Positions 42,508 to 50,740 of a stretch of DNA of 64,000 bases are shown here, in pieces (position 1 is the stretch's first letter; each line of letters starts with the position of its first letter). The notes under the pieces were generated by a model that saw only the letters and a list, made by a program, of their open reading frames with translations, was not told the origin of the DNA and ran no database searches. The DNA comes from Paenibacillus piri. Lineage in GTDB: Bacteria > Bacillota > Bacilli > Paenibacillales > NBRC-103111. The stretch spans positions 62,494-126,493 of the forward strand of contig NZ_SMRT01000017.1 of the NCBI RefSeq assembly GCF_004354045.1, written 5' to 3'. The position numbers were made by a program, and so were the translations under genes.

Positions 42508-42547
42508 TGATATTATCATAATTTCTTATAATCCGCCATACTTTTTT

Positions 42548-42562
42548 TGTATATTGTATACG
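42548..42562 (-). promoter_or_regulatory. Operator candidate TGTATA-TTG-TATACG
   Basis: The same TTG-centred inverted repeat as at 38204, one base off perfect, upstream of leader 1 and the cre site. It places importer operon copy 1 in the GntR regulon (inference). Confidence 0.5.
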
Positions 42563-42639
42563 AACCATATTTCAGCCGAGCCGAATTGCATCTTAGCCCG
42601 GCCGAAACGGTCGATCGCATATGCATACACCAGGTCGGG

Positions 42640-43527
42640 CTAACGTTCAAAATGATACTTCCTTTTCGCATAGCGCCCCGCCAAATTGACTAACCCGTAC
42701 AAAATAATGGATAACACGGCCAACATCGCGATGCTAACCATGACCATATTCATTTGGAAAACTTGCCCGCCATAGATGATTAAATAACCGAGTCCAGCCT
42801 TGGATGACAAAAATTCGCCCATAATGACACCGACCAGCGTCAAGCCTACATTCACCTTCAGCGTTGCGATGAAGTTCGGAATGCTCGCCGGCAGCAGCAC
42901 CATTCGCAGCATTTGCGCTTTGGTCGCGCCGAATGACTCCATCAGCTTCAGCTTCGTTTGGCTGATTTCTTTGAACCCGCTTTCGACCATAATGATCGTG
43001 ACGATGATCGATATGGCAATGGCCATCCCGTAAATCGAATACCGGTCGCCCAGCCAAATGTAAAAGATCGGGCCAATTGCGACCTTGGGCAGCGCGTTCA
43101 GCACAACCATGTACGGCTCCAGCACTTTGGAGGCAAACGTGGACCACCAGAACAGAACGGCGATCGCCGTACCGAGTACCATGGAAACGACGATGCCGAT
43201 CAATGTCTCCACGCTTGTCGTCCATGTATGCTTGAACAAGTCGCCTTTGAACGCCAGCTCTTGAAAGGAAGCCGCCAATTGCGACGGTTTGCTGGTCAGC
43301 ATCGAGTCCACCCATTTCAGCGTTGCGGCCAATTCCCACAGTCCGAGAAATGCGGCAAACAGCAGCAGCTGCGACAAACGGATCATCCACAGCTTGCGTT
43401 TCTGAATCCGAAGATATTCGGCATATTGCGGCGAAGCCGGCTGCTGCCGCTCCGCAGCCGGTGCCGGAGCTTCCTCATTGCTTGCCTCCGAAACGACCGA
43501 CGAATCTCTAACCGGTAGAGACGACAT
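42640..43527 (-). CDS. NitT/TauT-type ABC permease, copy 2
   Basis: 295 residues, nearly the same as copy 1 (38298) through the membrane region; differences concentrate in the N-terminal cytoplasmic stretch (SEASNEEAPAPAAERQQPASPQYAEYLRIQKRKL). EAA loop LMESFGATKAQMLRMVLLPASIPNFIA is intact. It overlaps the ATPase gene by 20 bp, as in copy 1. An imperfect TAGCCCG/CGGGCTA stem lies at its 3' end but without a T run. Confidence 0.9.
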   Translation of the reverse strand: MSSLPVRDSSVVSEASNEEAPAPAAERQQPASPQYAEYLRIQKRKLWMIRLSQLLLFAAFLGLWELAATLKWVDSMLTSKPSQLAASFQELAFKGDLFKHTWTTSVETLIGIVVSMVLGTAIAVLFWWSTFASKVLEPYMVVLNALPKVAIGPIFYIWLGDRYSIYGMAIAISIIVTIIMVESGFKEISQTKLKLMESFGATKAQMLRMVLLPASIPNFIATLKVNVGLTLVGVIMGEFLSSKAGLGYLIIYGGQVFQMNMVMVSIAMLAVLSIILYGLVNLAGRYAKRKYHFER

Positions 43528-44293
43528 GTCCCTGCAGCTCCTTCCATATATCGTTAAAGTAGTTGTTGTATCGGTTTGCTTCCCTTTTTTTCCATGGGGT
43601 CCATTCTTTATCCCCTTCCTCGCCTAATCGAATCGAATAAACCGTGGAGATCGTGCTTGGCCGCTTCGACATCACCATGACGCGGTCTCCCATACTGATT
43701 GCTTCCGATATATCATGAGTGACCAGCACGGCGGTTTTTCCTTGATCCTTAATGATTTTAAAAATTTCGTCGGCAAGCGTAAGGCGGGTTTGGTAATCGA
43801 GCGCGGAAAAAGGTTCGTCCAGCAGCAAAATATCCGGTTCCGTCACAAGCGTCCGAATGAGCGCCACCCGCTGGCGCATACCGCCGGAAAGCTGGGAAGG
43901 GCTATGGTGCGCGAACCCGCCCAAGCCGTAACGCTCCAACAGCTCCAACGCTTTGCGCTCCGCCCGTTTACGGTCCATCCTGCGAATTTCGGCCCCGACC
44001 ATCAGGTTGCTCAAAATATCGCGCCATTCGAACAAATGATCATGCTGCAGCATATACCCCACCTTGGGGGAGGTGCCCGTCACCTCCTGCCCGTCGATCA
44101 GCACCTTCCCTCTGGTCGGTTTATACATCCCCGATATCAAGGAAAGCAGCGTGCTTTTACCGCAGCCGCTCGGACCGACGATACTGATGAACTCGCCTGC
44201 TTCAACCGATACATGAATATCTCGCAACGCTTCCGTTTCCTGCTTCGCGGTGAAATAGCTCAGGCATACTTCGTTCAATTCGATTTGGGCCAT
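43508..44293 (-). CDS. NitT/TauT-type ABC ATPase, copy 2
   Basis: 261 residues from the ATG at 44293, 4 bp after the binding-protein stop, matching copy 1; the longer frame to 44329 lies inside the binding-protein gene. Walker A GPSGCGKSTLL, signature LSGGMRQRVALIRTLV, Walker B ILLLDEPFSALD. Closely similar to copy 1 at 39160. Confidence 0.92.
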   Translation of the reverse strand: MAQIELNEVCLSYFTAKQETEALRDIHVSVEAGEFISIVGPSGCGKSTLLSLISGMYKPTRGKVLIDGQEVTGTSPKVGYMLQHDHLFEWRDILSNLMVGAEIRRMDRKRAERKALELLERYGLGGFAHHSPSQLSGGMRQRVALIRTLVTEPDILLLDEPFSALDYQTRLTLADEIFKIIKDQGKTAVLVTHDISEAISMGDRVMVMSKRPSTISTVYSIRLGEEGDKEWTPWKKREANRYNNYFNDIWKELQGHVVSTG

Positions 44294-44297
44294 AGGC

Positions 44298-45383
44298 TCA
44301 TTTTCCCGCCTTCCCGATATTTTTGACAAAGCTCATGTCTACGACCGTACTCATGTCCGCGATCTTTTGCTCGGGCTTCAAAACGCCGTTATCGATCAAA
44401 ACTTTTTGCAGCGTTTCAAATTGATCTGCGGTCAATTCCGGAACGGCCGGCCATGTATCCTGTTTTTTATAACGGTCTATGGATTGTATAATAACATCTT
44501 TGGGCGTCCCCTCAAAGAACGGAGTCAGCGCTTCGGCAATTTCATCCGGCGATGCGTTGCTCAGCCATTTCGCGCCTTTCGCTACGGCATTTACGAATTT
44601 TTGAACCGTCTCCGGATTGTTTTTGATATAATCGGATGTCGCTACATAGGACGTTTCGGGAAAAGCGCCGAACGCCTGGCCTACCGACGTTGCATAGTAA
44701 GCCTTGCCCTCTTTTTCCAGCGCAGAAGCGATCGGCTCGAACACTTGAATGTAATCGCCCTTACCGCTTGTAAACGCGCCGGCCATCGCGGTGGATGCGA
44801 TGTTCGTCACGACGTCGACCTTGCCTACCTTTTCCTGCAGCAGCTTGTTGTTCAGCACCATTTGCGGCGCGCTGCCGGGCCTCCAGCCGATGACCGATTT
44901 GCCCTCCAGATCGCTCCATTTAAAAGCATCCGCCTTATTGCGCGACAGCAGGAACGAGCCGTCCTTCATCGTCAGCTGGTGAAAAATTTTGAGCGTCTTA
45001 TCCCCTTTTTGATTATAAATGTAGATGGCGGTTTCCGGTCCGACGAGCGAAATGTCCGCAACGCCCGCAATCAAAGCAGCCGCTCCTTTATCCGAGCCCT
45101 GCGCCGTGTTCATATCGACGTTCAGGCCTTCCTCCTTGAAAAAGCCTTTTTGCATGGCGACATAATGAGGCGCGTAAAAAATGGAACGGATGACCTCGGA
45201 AAATTTAACGGTTTTCAGCGGTTCGTCCTTTTTCGGTTCCGGTTTCGGTGCGGGAGCCGTTGACGAAGCTCCGTTCGCAGGCGAGGCGGCAGGCACAGGG
45301 GCGGAGCCGCAGCCGGCGGCAAGCGTTAACAGTACAGCGGTTAGCGTCAGACAGGCGGTTTTTTTCAAAATCATCATTTTCAT
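44298..45383 (-). CDS. ABC substrate-binding lipoprotein (THI5/NMT1-like), copy 2
   Basis: 361 residues; lipobox LLTLAAGC, then a Pro/Ala/Ser-rich linker (PVPAASPANGASSTAPAPKPEPKK) longer than in copy 1. The mature domain (TVKFSEVIRSIFYAPHYVAMQKGFFKEEGLNVDMNTAQGSDKG) is almost the same as copy 1, including the predicted ligand-facing loops, so both importers probably take the same or very similar compounds. GGGAGG precedes the start; the third codon ATG is a better-spaced alternative. Confidence 0.9.
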   Translation of the reverse strand: MKMMILKKTACLTLTAVLLTLAAGCGSAPVPAASPANGASSTAPAPKPEPKKDEPLKTVKFSEVIRSIFYAPHYVAMQKGFFKEEGLNVDMNTAQGSDKGAAALIAGVADISLVGPETAIYIYNQKGDKTLKIFHQLTMKDGSFLLSRNKADAFKWSDLEGKSVIGWRPGSAPQMVLNNKLLQEKVGKVDVVTNIASTAMAGAFTSGKGDYIQVFEPIASALEKEGKAYYATSVGQAFGAFPETSYVATSDYIKNNPETVQKFVNAVAKGAKWLSNASPDEIAEALTPFFEGTPKDVIIQSIDRYKKQDTWPAVPELTADQFETLQKVLIDNGVLKPEQKIADMSTVVDMSFVKNIGKAGK

Positions 45384-45405
45384 TTTCCTCCCTATCGTTT
45401 TTAAG

Positions 45406-45592
45406 CAAGGATAAACGCTGCGCCGTCCTTAGGGGACGCGCGCGTTTGTCAAGGTTGTGCGAAGCGAAGTATAAAAACTTATACTTTCCCCTAACAACCA
45501 AGGATAAACGGCTGCGCCGTTCTTAGAGAACGTGCGCGTTTGTCAAGGTTGTGCGAAGCGAAGTATAAAAACTTATACTTTCCCCTAACAAC
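45406..45592 (-). repeat. Structured intergenic repeats, copies R2 and R3 in tandem
   Basis: Two direct copies of ~93 bp (45406-45498 and 45499-45592) between Nif3-like copy 2 and the binding-protein gene. First hairpins GTCC-TTAG-GGGAC (R2) and GTTCT-TAG-AGAAC (R3) differ by paired changes; second hairpin GTATAA-AAAC-TTATAC is the same in both. Confidence 0.8.
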
Positions 45593-45632
45593 TCAGTAAG
45601 TCGTAGCCCGCAGACATACACAGCTGTATGTA

Positions 45633-46679
45633 CTAATAGGTTCGAACCGCTTTAGGCGGCATGGATACCAAATGCGTCTCTGCCATTTGTCTTCCGTATT
45701 CCACCATTTGACGGTGGGCGATATGTTTGAGCGGCACTGCCGTGATGCGTTCCCGCAGCAGAAATACTTCAACCTCTGGGAGCAGCAGCTCCAGCGCATA
45801 AGCGAGCGGAAGCCCGTTCTCCATAATTTCCACGGAGTGGGGATTGCCGACAATAAAAGTAAGCCCTCGTTCCTTGGCCAACGCGACGAACGGATGATTC
45901 TCCCTCACCCTGCTGATGCTGGCGATAATCGTATCGGTTTCGGGATACATGCGCAGGGCAATTTCCATATGCTCGACCGAAAAGCCGGTATGCGGAAAAA
46001 AATGCAAAACATGCTTCACGGGGCTGTCCGCGCCGCCGCTCAGCAGCTTGGCCGGATTCGCCAAGGTCGCCTCCTGCAGCGTTGCTTCTCCGCGGATCGC
46101 CCGTTCCGCCTCCAAAATATCAAGATCGATATCCCGGCCCATAAACCGGTCGATCCGGGCCAGTATATCGCCGGCGGTCCGCACCTCCGGAAGCGCGATC
46201 CCCTTGTGCAGCACATTGCCCGGAATTCCGCAAAAAGCAATGTCGGTTTTCAGCTTGTTGTGCCCGTGCAGCAGGGTCATTCCGGGATGCAGCCCGTGAA
46301 ACGCCTCGTGCATTTCAATCAGCGCCAAATTATAGAGCGGCAAATAATCGGCAAAAGGCACCCCGCCCGAGCTCGCGGCATCCGCCACAGGATGGTGGAC
46401 GATAATCAGGTCCAGCTTCATCGCGGAAGCCAGCTCGATGACCGATTCCGTCAACGTCATTCCAACTCCGATGCGCGATACCGGCTTATGCTTGTCGCCA
46501 AACACGAGCCCCGGAATTTCAATCACGCTTTTACCCGGAATATTGGAGGTCTTCATCACCACATACGGATTTTTGCCTGAGGTTACCTCGTTCCAATCCA
46601 TCACCATCCTTCCTTTGGAAATTCGGTTCAGCGCCCCAAGCACATCCGTCACTTCCGTTCTTGTCTTTCCTGCTGTCAT
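45633..46679 (-). CDS. Nif3-like dinuclear-metal protein, copy 2
   Basis: 348 residues from the ATG at 46679 (AAAGGAG upstream). Motifs IIVHHPVADAASSGG and GNPHSVEIMENGLPLAYALELLLP match copy 1, and most of the chain is the same (SKGRMVMDWNEVTSG near the N-terminus). A ~250-bp gap with two repeat copies separates it from its importer genes, whereas copy 1 is only 28 bp from its binding-protein gene. Role as for copy 1. Confidence 0.82.
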   Translation of the reverse strand: MTAGKTRTEVTDVLGALNRISKGRMVMDWNEVTSGKNPYVVMKTSNIPGKSVIEIPGLVFGDKHKPVSRIGVGMTLTESVIELASAMKLDLIIVHHPVADAASSGGVPFADYLPLYNLALIEMHEAFHGLHPGMTLLHGHNKLKTDIAFCGIPGNVLHKGIALPEVRTAGDILARIDRFMGRDIDLDILEAERAIRGEATLQEATLANPAKLLSGGADSPVKHVLHFFPHTGFSVEHMEIALRMYPETDTIIASISRVRENHPFVALAKERGLTFIVGNPHSVEIMENGLPLAYALELLLPEVEVFLLRERITAVPLKHIAHRQMVEYGRQMAETHLVSMPPKAVRTY

Positions 46680-46700
46680 CCGCTTTCTCCTTTCTCCTGC

Positions 46701-46867
46701 TGCTTCGCCGTCCCCAAGGACGAGTGCGTTTGTCAAGGTTGTGCGAAGCAAAGTACATTTCTGTACTTTCGGTTCAACCCTGGATAAACGGCTTCGCCGT
46801 CACATGGACGAGCGCGTTTGTCAAGGTTGTGCGAAGCAAAGTACATTTCTGTACTTTCGGTTCAACC
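46701..46867 (-). repeat. Structured intergenic repeats, copies R4 and R5
   Basis: Two direct copies between leader 2 and Nif3-like copy 2. First hairpins GTCCCCAAGGAC (R4) and GTCACATGGAC (R5); second hairpin GTACA-TTTC-TGTAC in both, a paired change from the GTATAA/TTATAC of R1-R3. Core GCGTTTGTCAAGGTTG is unchanged. Confidence 0.78.
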
Positions 46868-47066
46868 AAAAAAACCGCCATCATGAGCATACTGGGGCCT
46901 GTAGTCAGTCCCGGATATGTCACAATTAGCGGTTGTAAAGCTCTCCGTCAGGAGTTCTTCAGCACCTGCTACTATGTATGAATTCCGCTTGCCCGGCAAA
47001 ATGGAATCGGATCTCTTTATGCAAAAGGATTCGAAACCTTAATGCCCTCAAGCGCCATACATAACG
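46868..47066 (-). ncRNA. Candidate structured leader RNA with terminator, copy 2
   Basis: Homologous to the leader at 42206: shared stretches include AAGG...TCGAATCCTTTTG, TCCATTTTG, AGCAGGTG, GGAGAGCTTTACA, GACATATCCGG and CTCATGATGGCGG with a final T run. The ACTCC-TGAC-GGAG hairpin is kept while its loop differs, and the large internal part of the terminator stem differs. It precedes Nif3-like copy 2 with R4 and R5 in between. No GTATAC operator or cre site is visible upstream in this copy. Confidence 0.5.
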
Positions 47067-47209
47067 CGAATATTACATGATGGACATGCAATATTCAGTT
47101 ATTATGTTATATAAAATAACATTAATATTCGATAAAATCAACATAAAATTTTGTTTTCAAATTTATAAATGTTTTCTTGTTATGTTCATGTTAGTTATCC
47201 TCGCAATAT

Positions 47210-47563
47210 TTACTCAAGCGATTCCTTTAACAAAATTACGGTTCCCGAAAATTCGGTTTTCGGATCGTAATCTTTTAGCACCAGCCTCACTTCCAGCCCC
47301 AATGTGCTTTCAATTTGCTCTTTGAGCTTCCGTTTGTTGGCTTCCATGAGCAGTGTGTCAACGCTGGCTGTCAGACTGCGGTTCGACTCGTCCAAAACCT
47401 TCAGGGCAGGAATCCGCTTGTGCGTAGCAAAAATAAACACTTTATCCCCGGAAATTTCGATTTTTTGCGATTTAATGCCGGTTCCGAAAATTTCCTGATT
47501 GATGGAATTATAAATCTTAATAATTTCCTGTTTCAACACGCCAGGTGAATATTGATGCTTCAT
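47210..47563 (-). CDS. DUF2294 family protein
   Basis: 117 residues from the ATG at 47563, which follows GGAGGGGAG; the longer frame to 47875 is not supported. The sequence YSPGVLKQEIIKIYNSINQEIFGTGIKSQKIEISGDKVFIFATHKRIPALKVLDESNRSLTASVDTLLMEANKRKLKEQIESTLGLEVRLVLKDYDPKTEFSGTVILLKE fits the DUF2294 domain (Na+-dependent transport/germination-linked small proteins of Firmicutes; function unknown). It is a lone gene. Confidence 0.7.
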   Translation of the reverse strand: MKHQYSPGVLKQEIIKIYNSINQEIFGTGIKSQKIEISGDKVFIFATHKRIPALKVLDESNRSLTASVDTLLMEANKRKLKEQIESTLGLEVRLVLKDYDPKTEFSGTVILLKESLE

Positions 47564-48162
47564 TGAGGCTCCCCTCCTCTTATTAACAATTGCCTCGGTC
47601 TGTCCAACGTCATCCTTACCTGTAAAAAGACTACTCACCGTTTTTTGTTGCGGGACAGATTCCCGGCAGCTCAATTTTAATACATAACATCCTTCGGGAG
47701 ACAGCTTTGCAATCCGGAAGCACAAGCAGCCCATGACCCGACGTATTCTCGTCCGCGCAGAACGCCGCCCAATCGAGGCCGACTCGCCGGCTGCGCTAAT
47801 GGACTGAGATGCCGCTATCTGCCCGGATTTCTCCCTTATAACATTTTGACGGACAGGAGAGGCGTTATATGGCATTCCAGTTGTTCAATTGAACCGTTTG
47901 CCGCCAAATAACGTCCACTCGGTCCGTTACATTGGAAAAATCATCGTTTGGCTGCAATTAAGGGACCCGGGGTCCGTTACGGCAAAATGGCGGCATTCGC
48001 TGGACTGGATGTACCGTACTTTACGTTACTTTTGAATCGTTGTACCGTTCGTTCTACTTCTACGGAAGGGGTCTGCAATCCTTTTTGTTCGGCCGGGTAG
48101 TAGACGAGGAAAAGATTGTCATGTAAGCGGATCAGTCCCGAACCATGTCAAGCATAGGCGAA

Positions 48163-48453
48163 GACGCCTCCATATTCACGATTGAAGTGGATATGGAAGC
48201 GTCTTACGCCTTCATGTCCACGTTGAGGTGGGGATTGGAGCGTCTTACGCCTTCATATCCACGTTGAGGTGGGAATTGGAGCGTCTTACGCCTTCATATC
48301 CACGATTGAGGTGGGCATGGCAGCACCTTACGCCTTCATATCCACGATTGAGGTGGGGATGGCAGCGTCTTACGCCTTCATATCCACGATTGAGGTGGGC
48401 ATGGCAGCGCCTTACGCCTTCATATCCACGATTGAGGTGGGGACGGAAACGTC
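48163..48453. repeat. Tandem 41/42-bp minisatellite with a 17-bp palindromic first unit
   Basis: CTTACGCCTTCAT recurs at 48203, 48244, 48285, 48327, 48369 and 48411 (periods 41, 41, 42, 42, 42), each followed by TCCACG(A)TTGAGGTGG, so each unit can form a CCAC/GTGG hairpin. The first unit (48163-48203) is a near-perfect long hairpin, GACGC...TTCAC with GTGG...GCGTC. The array ends with GACG-GAAA-CGTC and a T run. Period changes shift the frame, so this is noncoding. The rest of 47564-48487 shows nothing that I can support. Confidence 0.85.
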
Positions 48454-48487
48454 TTTTTCACATGCAAATCCATGTCGAAGCGGAGGC

Positions 48488-49270
48488 TCAAACAAGCTTG
48501 CGTGCGATGATCAGCTCATGGAGATACCGTTTTCTCACTTGCCCTCCGTATTCGCGATCGATGATGCCGCCGATGCAATCCAGCAGCTGCGCCCGATTGG
48601 CGGCATCCAGCGCGATATGATTGGAATAGGTGGACAACAGCTCGATGTAGGCTTGACGGGTATACGTTTCTATCGTATCCCAGTTGCGGATAACCGGCCT
48701 TTCGAACAGCCCGCTGGCTTCAAGCTGCGCCGTATCGGGCTGCAGCTCCTGCGGCTGCGGCAGCCGAAGCTCGGATGCGCCCGGCATGCAGCGCAAATAG
48801 CAAGACTGCACCCGCTCGAAAAACGAATCGTCGCCTCCGGCAACATGGTGGTATTTGACGACCGCCAAATGACCTCCGGCTTTTAAAATATGCGCTGTTT
48901 TACGATACTTCACCTGCGGATCGATCCAATGGAAGGCGGTCGCCGAGATGACGAGGTCGAACGGCTCCTCCGGCGGGAGCCAGTCTTCATAAGCTGCGGT
49001 TTGTATGTCCACTTGGGCAAATCGGGCCAGCTTCCGCCGGGCCACCTCAGCCATCTGCGGGCCCAGCTCCACGCCGACGACCCGGTAACCTCGCTCGGCC
49101 AGCGGCAGCGTGGCAATGCCCGTACCGCAGCCGATTTCAAGTATGCGCGCATCCGCCGCCAAACCGGCGAGCCGAACCAGCCCGTCGAACAAACGGTCCG
49201 GATAACGGTTGCGCGCCCGGTCGTACAGCTCGGCCACTTGATTGAACGTCGTTTTGTTATCGATCGACAA
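48488..49270 (-). CDS. Class I SAM-dependent methyltransferase
   Basis: About 260 residues with a probable TTG start at 49270 behind AAAGGAG; the in-frame ATG at 49297 or 49321 lacks a ribosome site. SAM-binding motif ARILEIGCGTGIATLPLAERGYRVVGVELGPQMAEVARRKL is clear, then EPFDLVISATAFHWIDPQVKYRKTAHILKAGGHLAVVKYHH. It is a stand-alone small-molecule methyltransferase (UbiE/Tam-like). Substrate unknown. The tandem repeat follows its stop. Confidence 0.87.
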   Translation of the reverse strand: MSIDNKTTFNQVAELYDRARNRYPDRLFDGLVRLAGLAADARILEIGCGTGIATLPLAERGYRVVGVELGPQMAEVARRKLARFAQVDIQTAAYEDWLPPEEPFDLVISATAFHWIDPQVKYRKTAHILKAGGHLAVVKYHHVAGGDDSFFERVQSCYLRCMPGASELRLPQPQELQPDTAQLEASGLFERPVIRNWDTIETYTRQAYIELLSTYSNHIALDAANRAQLLDCIGGIIDREYGGQVRKRYLHELIIARKLV

Positions 49271-49361
49271 TCCCGATCTCTCCTTTCGCCATTTCATGCC
49301 GACCGTTTCACGGCAAATCAAGCAATTTGCTCGATTTGCGCGAACGCGGCCACCCCGCCCG

Positions 49362-49973
49362 CTATAGCCGGCTTCTCAACTGCTGCGCAATAAATTCGGC
49401 CTGCCTCCTGCGCACCTCGTCCTTAAAATGAACATGGTCGCAATACACGTCAGGACCTAGCGCCAACGTAAACGCATATAAATCCAGCATCGGAATTTGC
49501 TGCCGCTCCATAATGGCATCGGCGGCGGCGTTATAATCGATCACATCGCGATGGAACCGGTGAAACGACGCATTCAGCCTGTTGTGCACCTCGTCGATCA
49601 GCGGCGTCGTCCTGAGCCAAACCACCCGATTGGACATGGACAGCGCGGTATCCGTTATGCGCCGCACATTATTCTCGTATTGCTCCAGCGTTACCTGCTT
49701 TTTGCCGTTGACCGGATCCGTTTTCACATCGTGAAGACCGCAGTTAATCAGCAATATATCGTAGCGGACCTGCTGCCCCAGCTGCTCCTGCAAATAGGCC
49801 AGTACCATCCCGCTGTCGCCGCCGTTGGCGCCGACCGGAACATTCAAATCCCGGAGCGCCTGTTCGGTGCCCCGCTTCCTGTCGTATCCGAAATCCGGCA
49901 CGAGCAGCTCCTCCAAATACGGGCCGTACTGAATGGAGATGCTGTCGCCGATGACATAAATTTGGCGTTTCAT
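49362..49973 (-). CDS. SGNH/GDSL-family hydrolase
   Basis: 203 residues, no signal peptide. Block I VIGDSISIQYGPYL has the nucleophile Ser; block III-like LINCGLHD has the oxyanion Asn position; block V YCDHVHFKDEV gives the catalytic Asp and His (D-x-x-H: DHVH). It hydrolyses an ester, perhaps acetyl groups on sugars. It is about 30 bp after the SDR gene on the same strand, so the two may be co-transcribed. Confidence 0.87.
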   Translation of the reverse strand: MKRQIYVIGDSISIQYGPYLEELLVPDFGYDRKRGTEQALRDLNVPVGANGGDSGMVLAYLQEQLGQQVRYDILLINCGLHDVKTDPVNGKKQVTLEQYENNVRRITDTALSMSNRVVWLRTTPLIDEVHNRLNASFHRFHRDVIDYNAAADAIMERQQIPMLDLYAFTLALGPDVYCDHVHFKDEVRRRQAEFIAQQLRSRL

Positions 49974-50002
49974 CTGTTCGTCCTCCCTGCCGCGTCCTTA
50001 AA

Positions 50003-50740
50003 CTACATAAACATGCCGCCGTCGATCTTGATCAATTCCCCGGTTGTGAACGGCGCATGGGCAATAACCGAAAATACGGTTTCCGCTACATCGTCCGGCG
50101 TTGCGATCCGCCCCATCGGCGTTCCCTTGGCCAGATTGGCAACATGCTCCGACTGTCCTTCGATCCAGCGGGTATCGACAATGCCCGGCGCGATCGCGTT
50201 GACGCGCACCTCGGGCGCCATGACGCGGGCGAGCGATTTGGTCATCGTATTGGCCGCCGCTTTCGACGCTGCATAGGCAATCGAGCTGCCCAAGCCGGTA
50301 ATGCCTGCGACCGACGTCAAATTTACGATGCAGCCGTTCCGCTTTTTCAATTCCGGCGCCGCCGCGCGGCAGCAAAAGAACATGCCTTTTACATTGACGT
50401 CCATCACGCGGTCCCAATATTCCTCTTTCAAGCCTTCCAGGTCGTCATGCTTGACGAAATCGGTGACACCCGCATTATTGACCAAAATATCCAATCCGCC
50501 GAATGACTCCACCGCTTGCCGGACCATGGCTCTCACCTGGCTGTCGTCGGAAACCGTCGTTTGCACGAGCAAACAATTGACGCCCAGCGCCTCAATCTCG
50601 CGCTTCGTTTCCAGCGCCTCTTTTTCCGACCTGGAGTAGTTGACGGTAATATTCGCACCCTCCCGCGCCAGCCGAAGCGCCACCGCTTTGCCGATCCCCG
50701 TCGCGGAACCGGTAATTAACGCAGACTTGCCCTTTAACAT
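50003..50740 (-). CDS. Short-chain dehydrogenase/reductase, FabG-like
   Basis: 245 residues, classical SDR. Cofactor motif TGSATGIGKAV (10-20), NNAG at 88-91, catalytic Ser143, Tyr156 and Lys160 in LTSVAGITGLGSSIAYAASK, C-terminal GELIKIDGGMFM. It reduces or oxidises a hydroxyl/keto group with NAD(P). It is convergent in context with sugar or organic acid genes, not with fatty-acid synthesis genes, so a catabolic role is likelier. GGAGGAG precedes the start. Confidence 0.9.
   Translation of the reverse strand: MLKGKSALITGSATGIGKAVALRLAREGANITVNYSRSEKEALETKREIEALGVNCLLVQTTVSDDSQVRAMVRQAVESFGGLDILVNNAGVTDFVKHDDLEGLKEEYWDRVMDVNVKGMFFCCRAAAPELKKRNGCIVNLTSVAGITGLGSSIAYAASKAAANTMTKSLARVMAPEVRVNAIAPGIVDTRWIEGQSEHVANLAKGTPMGRIATPDDVAETVFSVIAHAPFTTGELIKIDGGMFM

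Noticed and set aside
45205..45501. Small frame beginning near the binding-protein gene with YFASHNLDKRARPLRT, also seen at 42202 and 46758
   Set aside because: The shared peptide is only the translation of the R-repeat element; it lacks ribosome sites and overlaps real genes.
47564..47875. N-terminal extension of the DUF2294 frame to 47875
   Set aside because: The extension is unlike the family, and a strong GGAGGGGAG site stands right before the internal ATG at 47563.
48163..48453. Possible CRISPR array
   Set aside because: The units are contiguous near-identical repeats with no unique spacers, and no cas genes are nearby.
48228..48886. Open frames through the 41/42-bp array encoding repeats such as YAFISTIEVGM
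   Set aside because: The period alternates between 41 and 42 bp, so the frame is not kept; no ribosome site; the frames run antisense into the methyltransferase gene.
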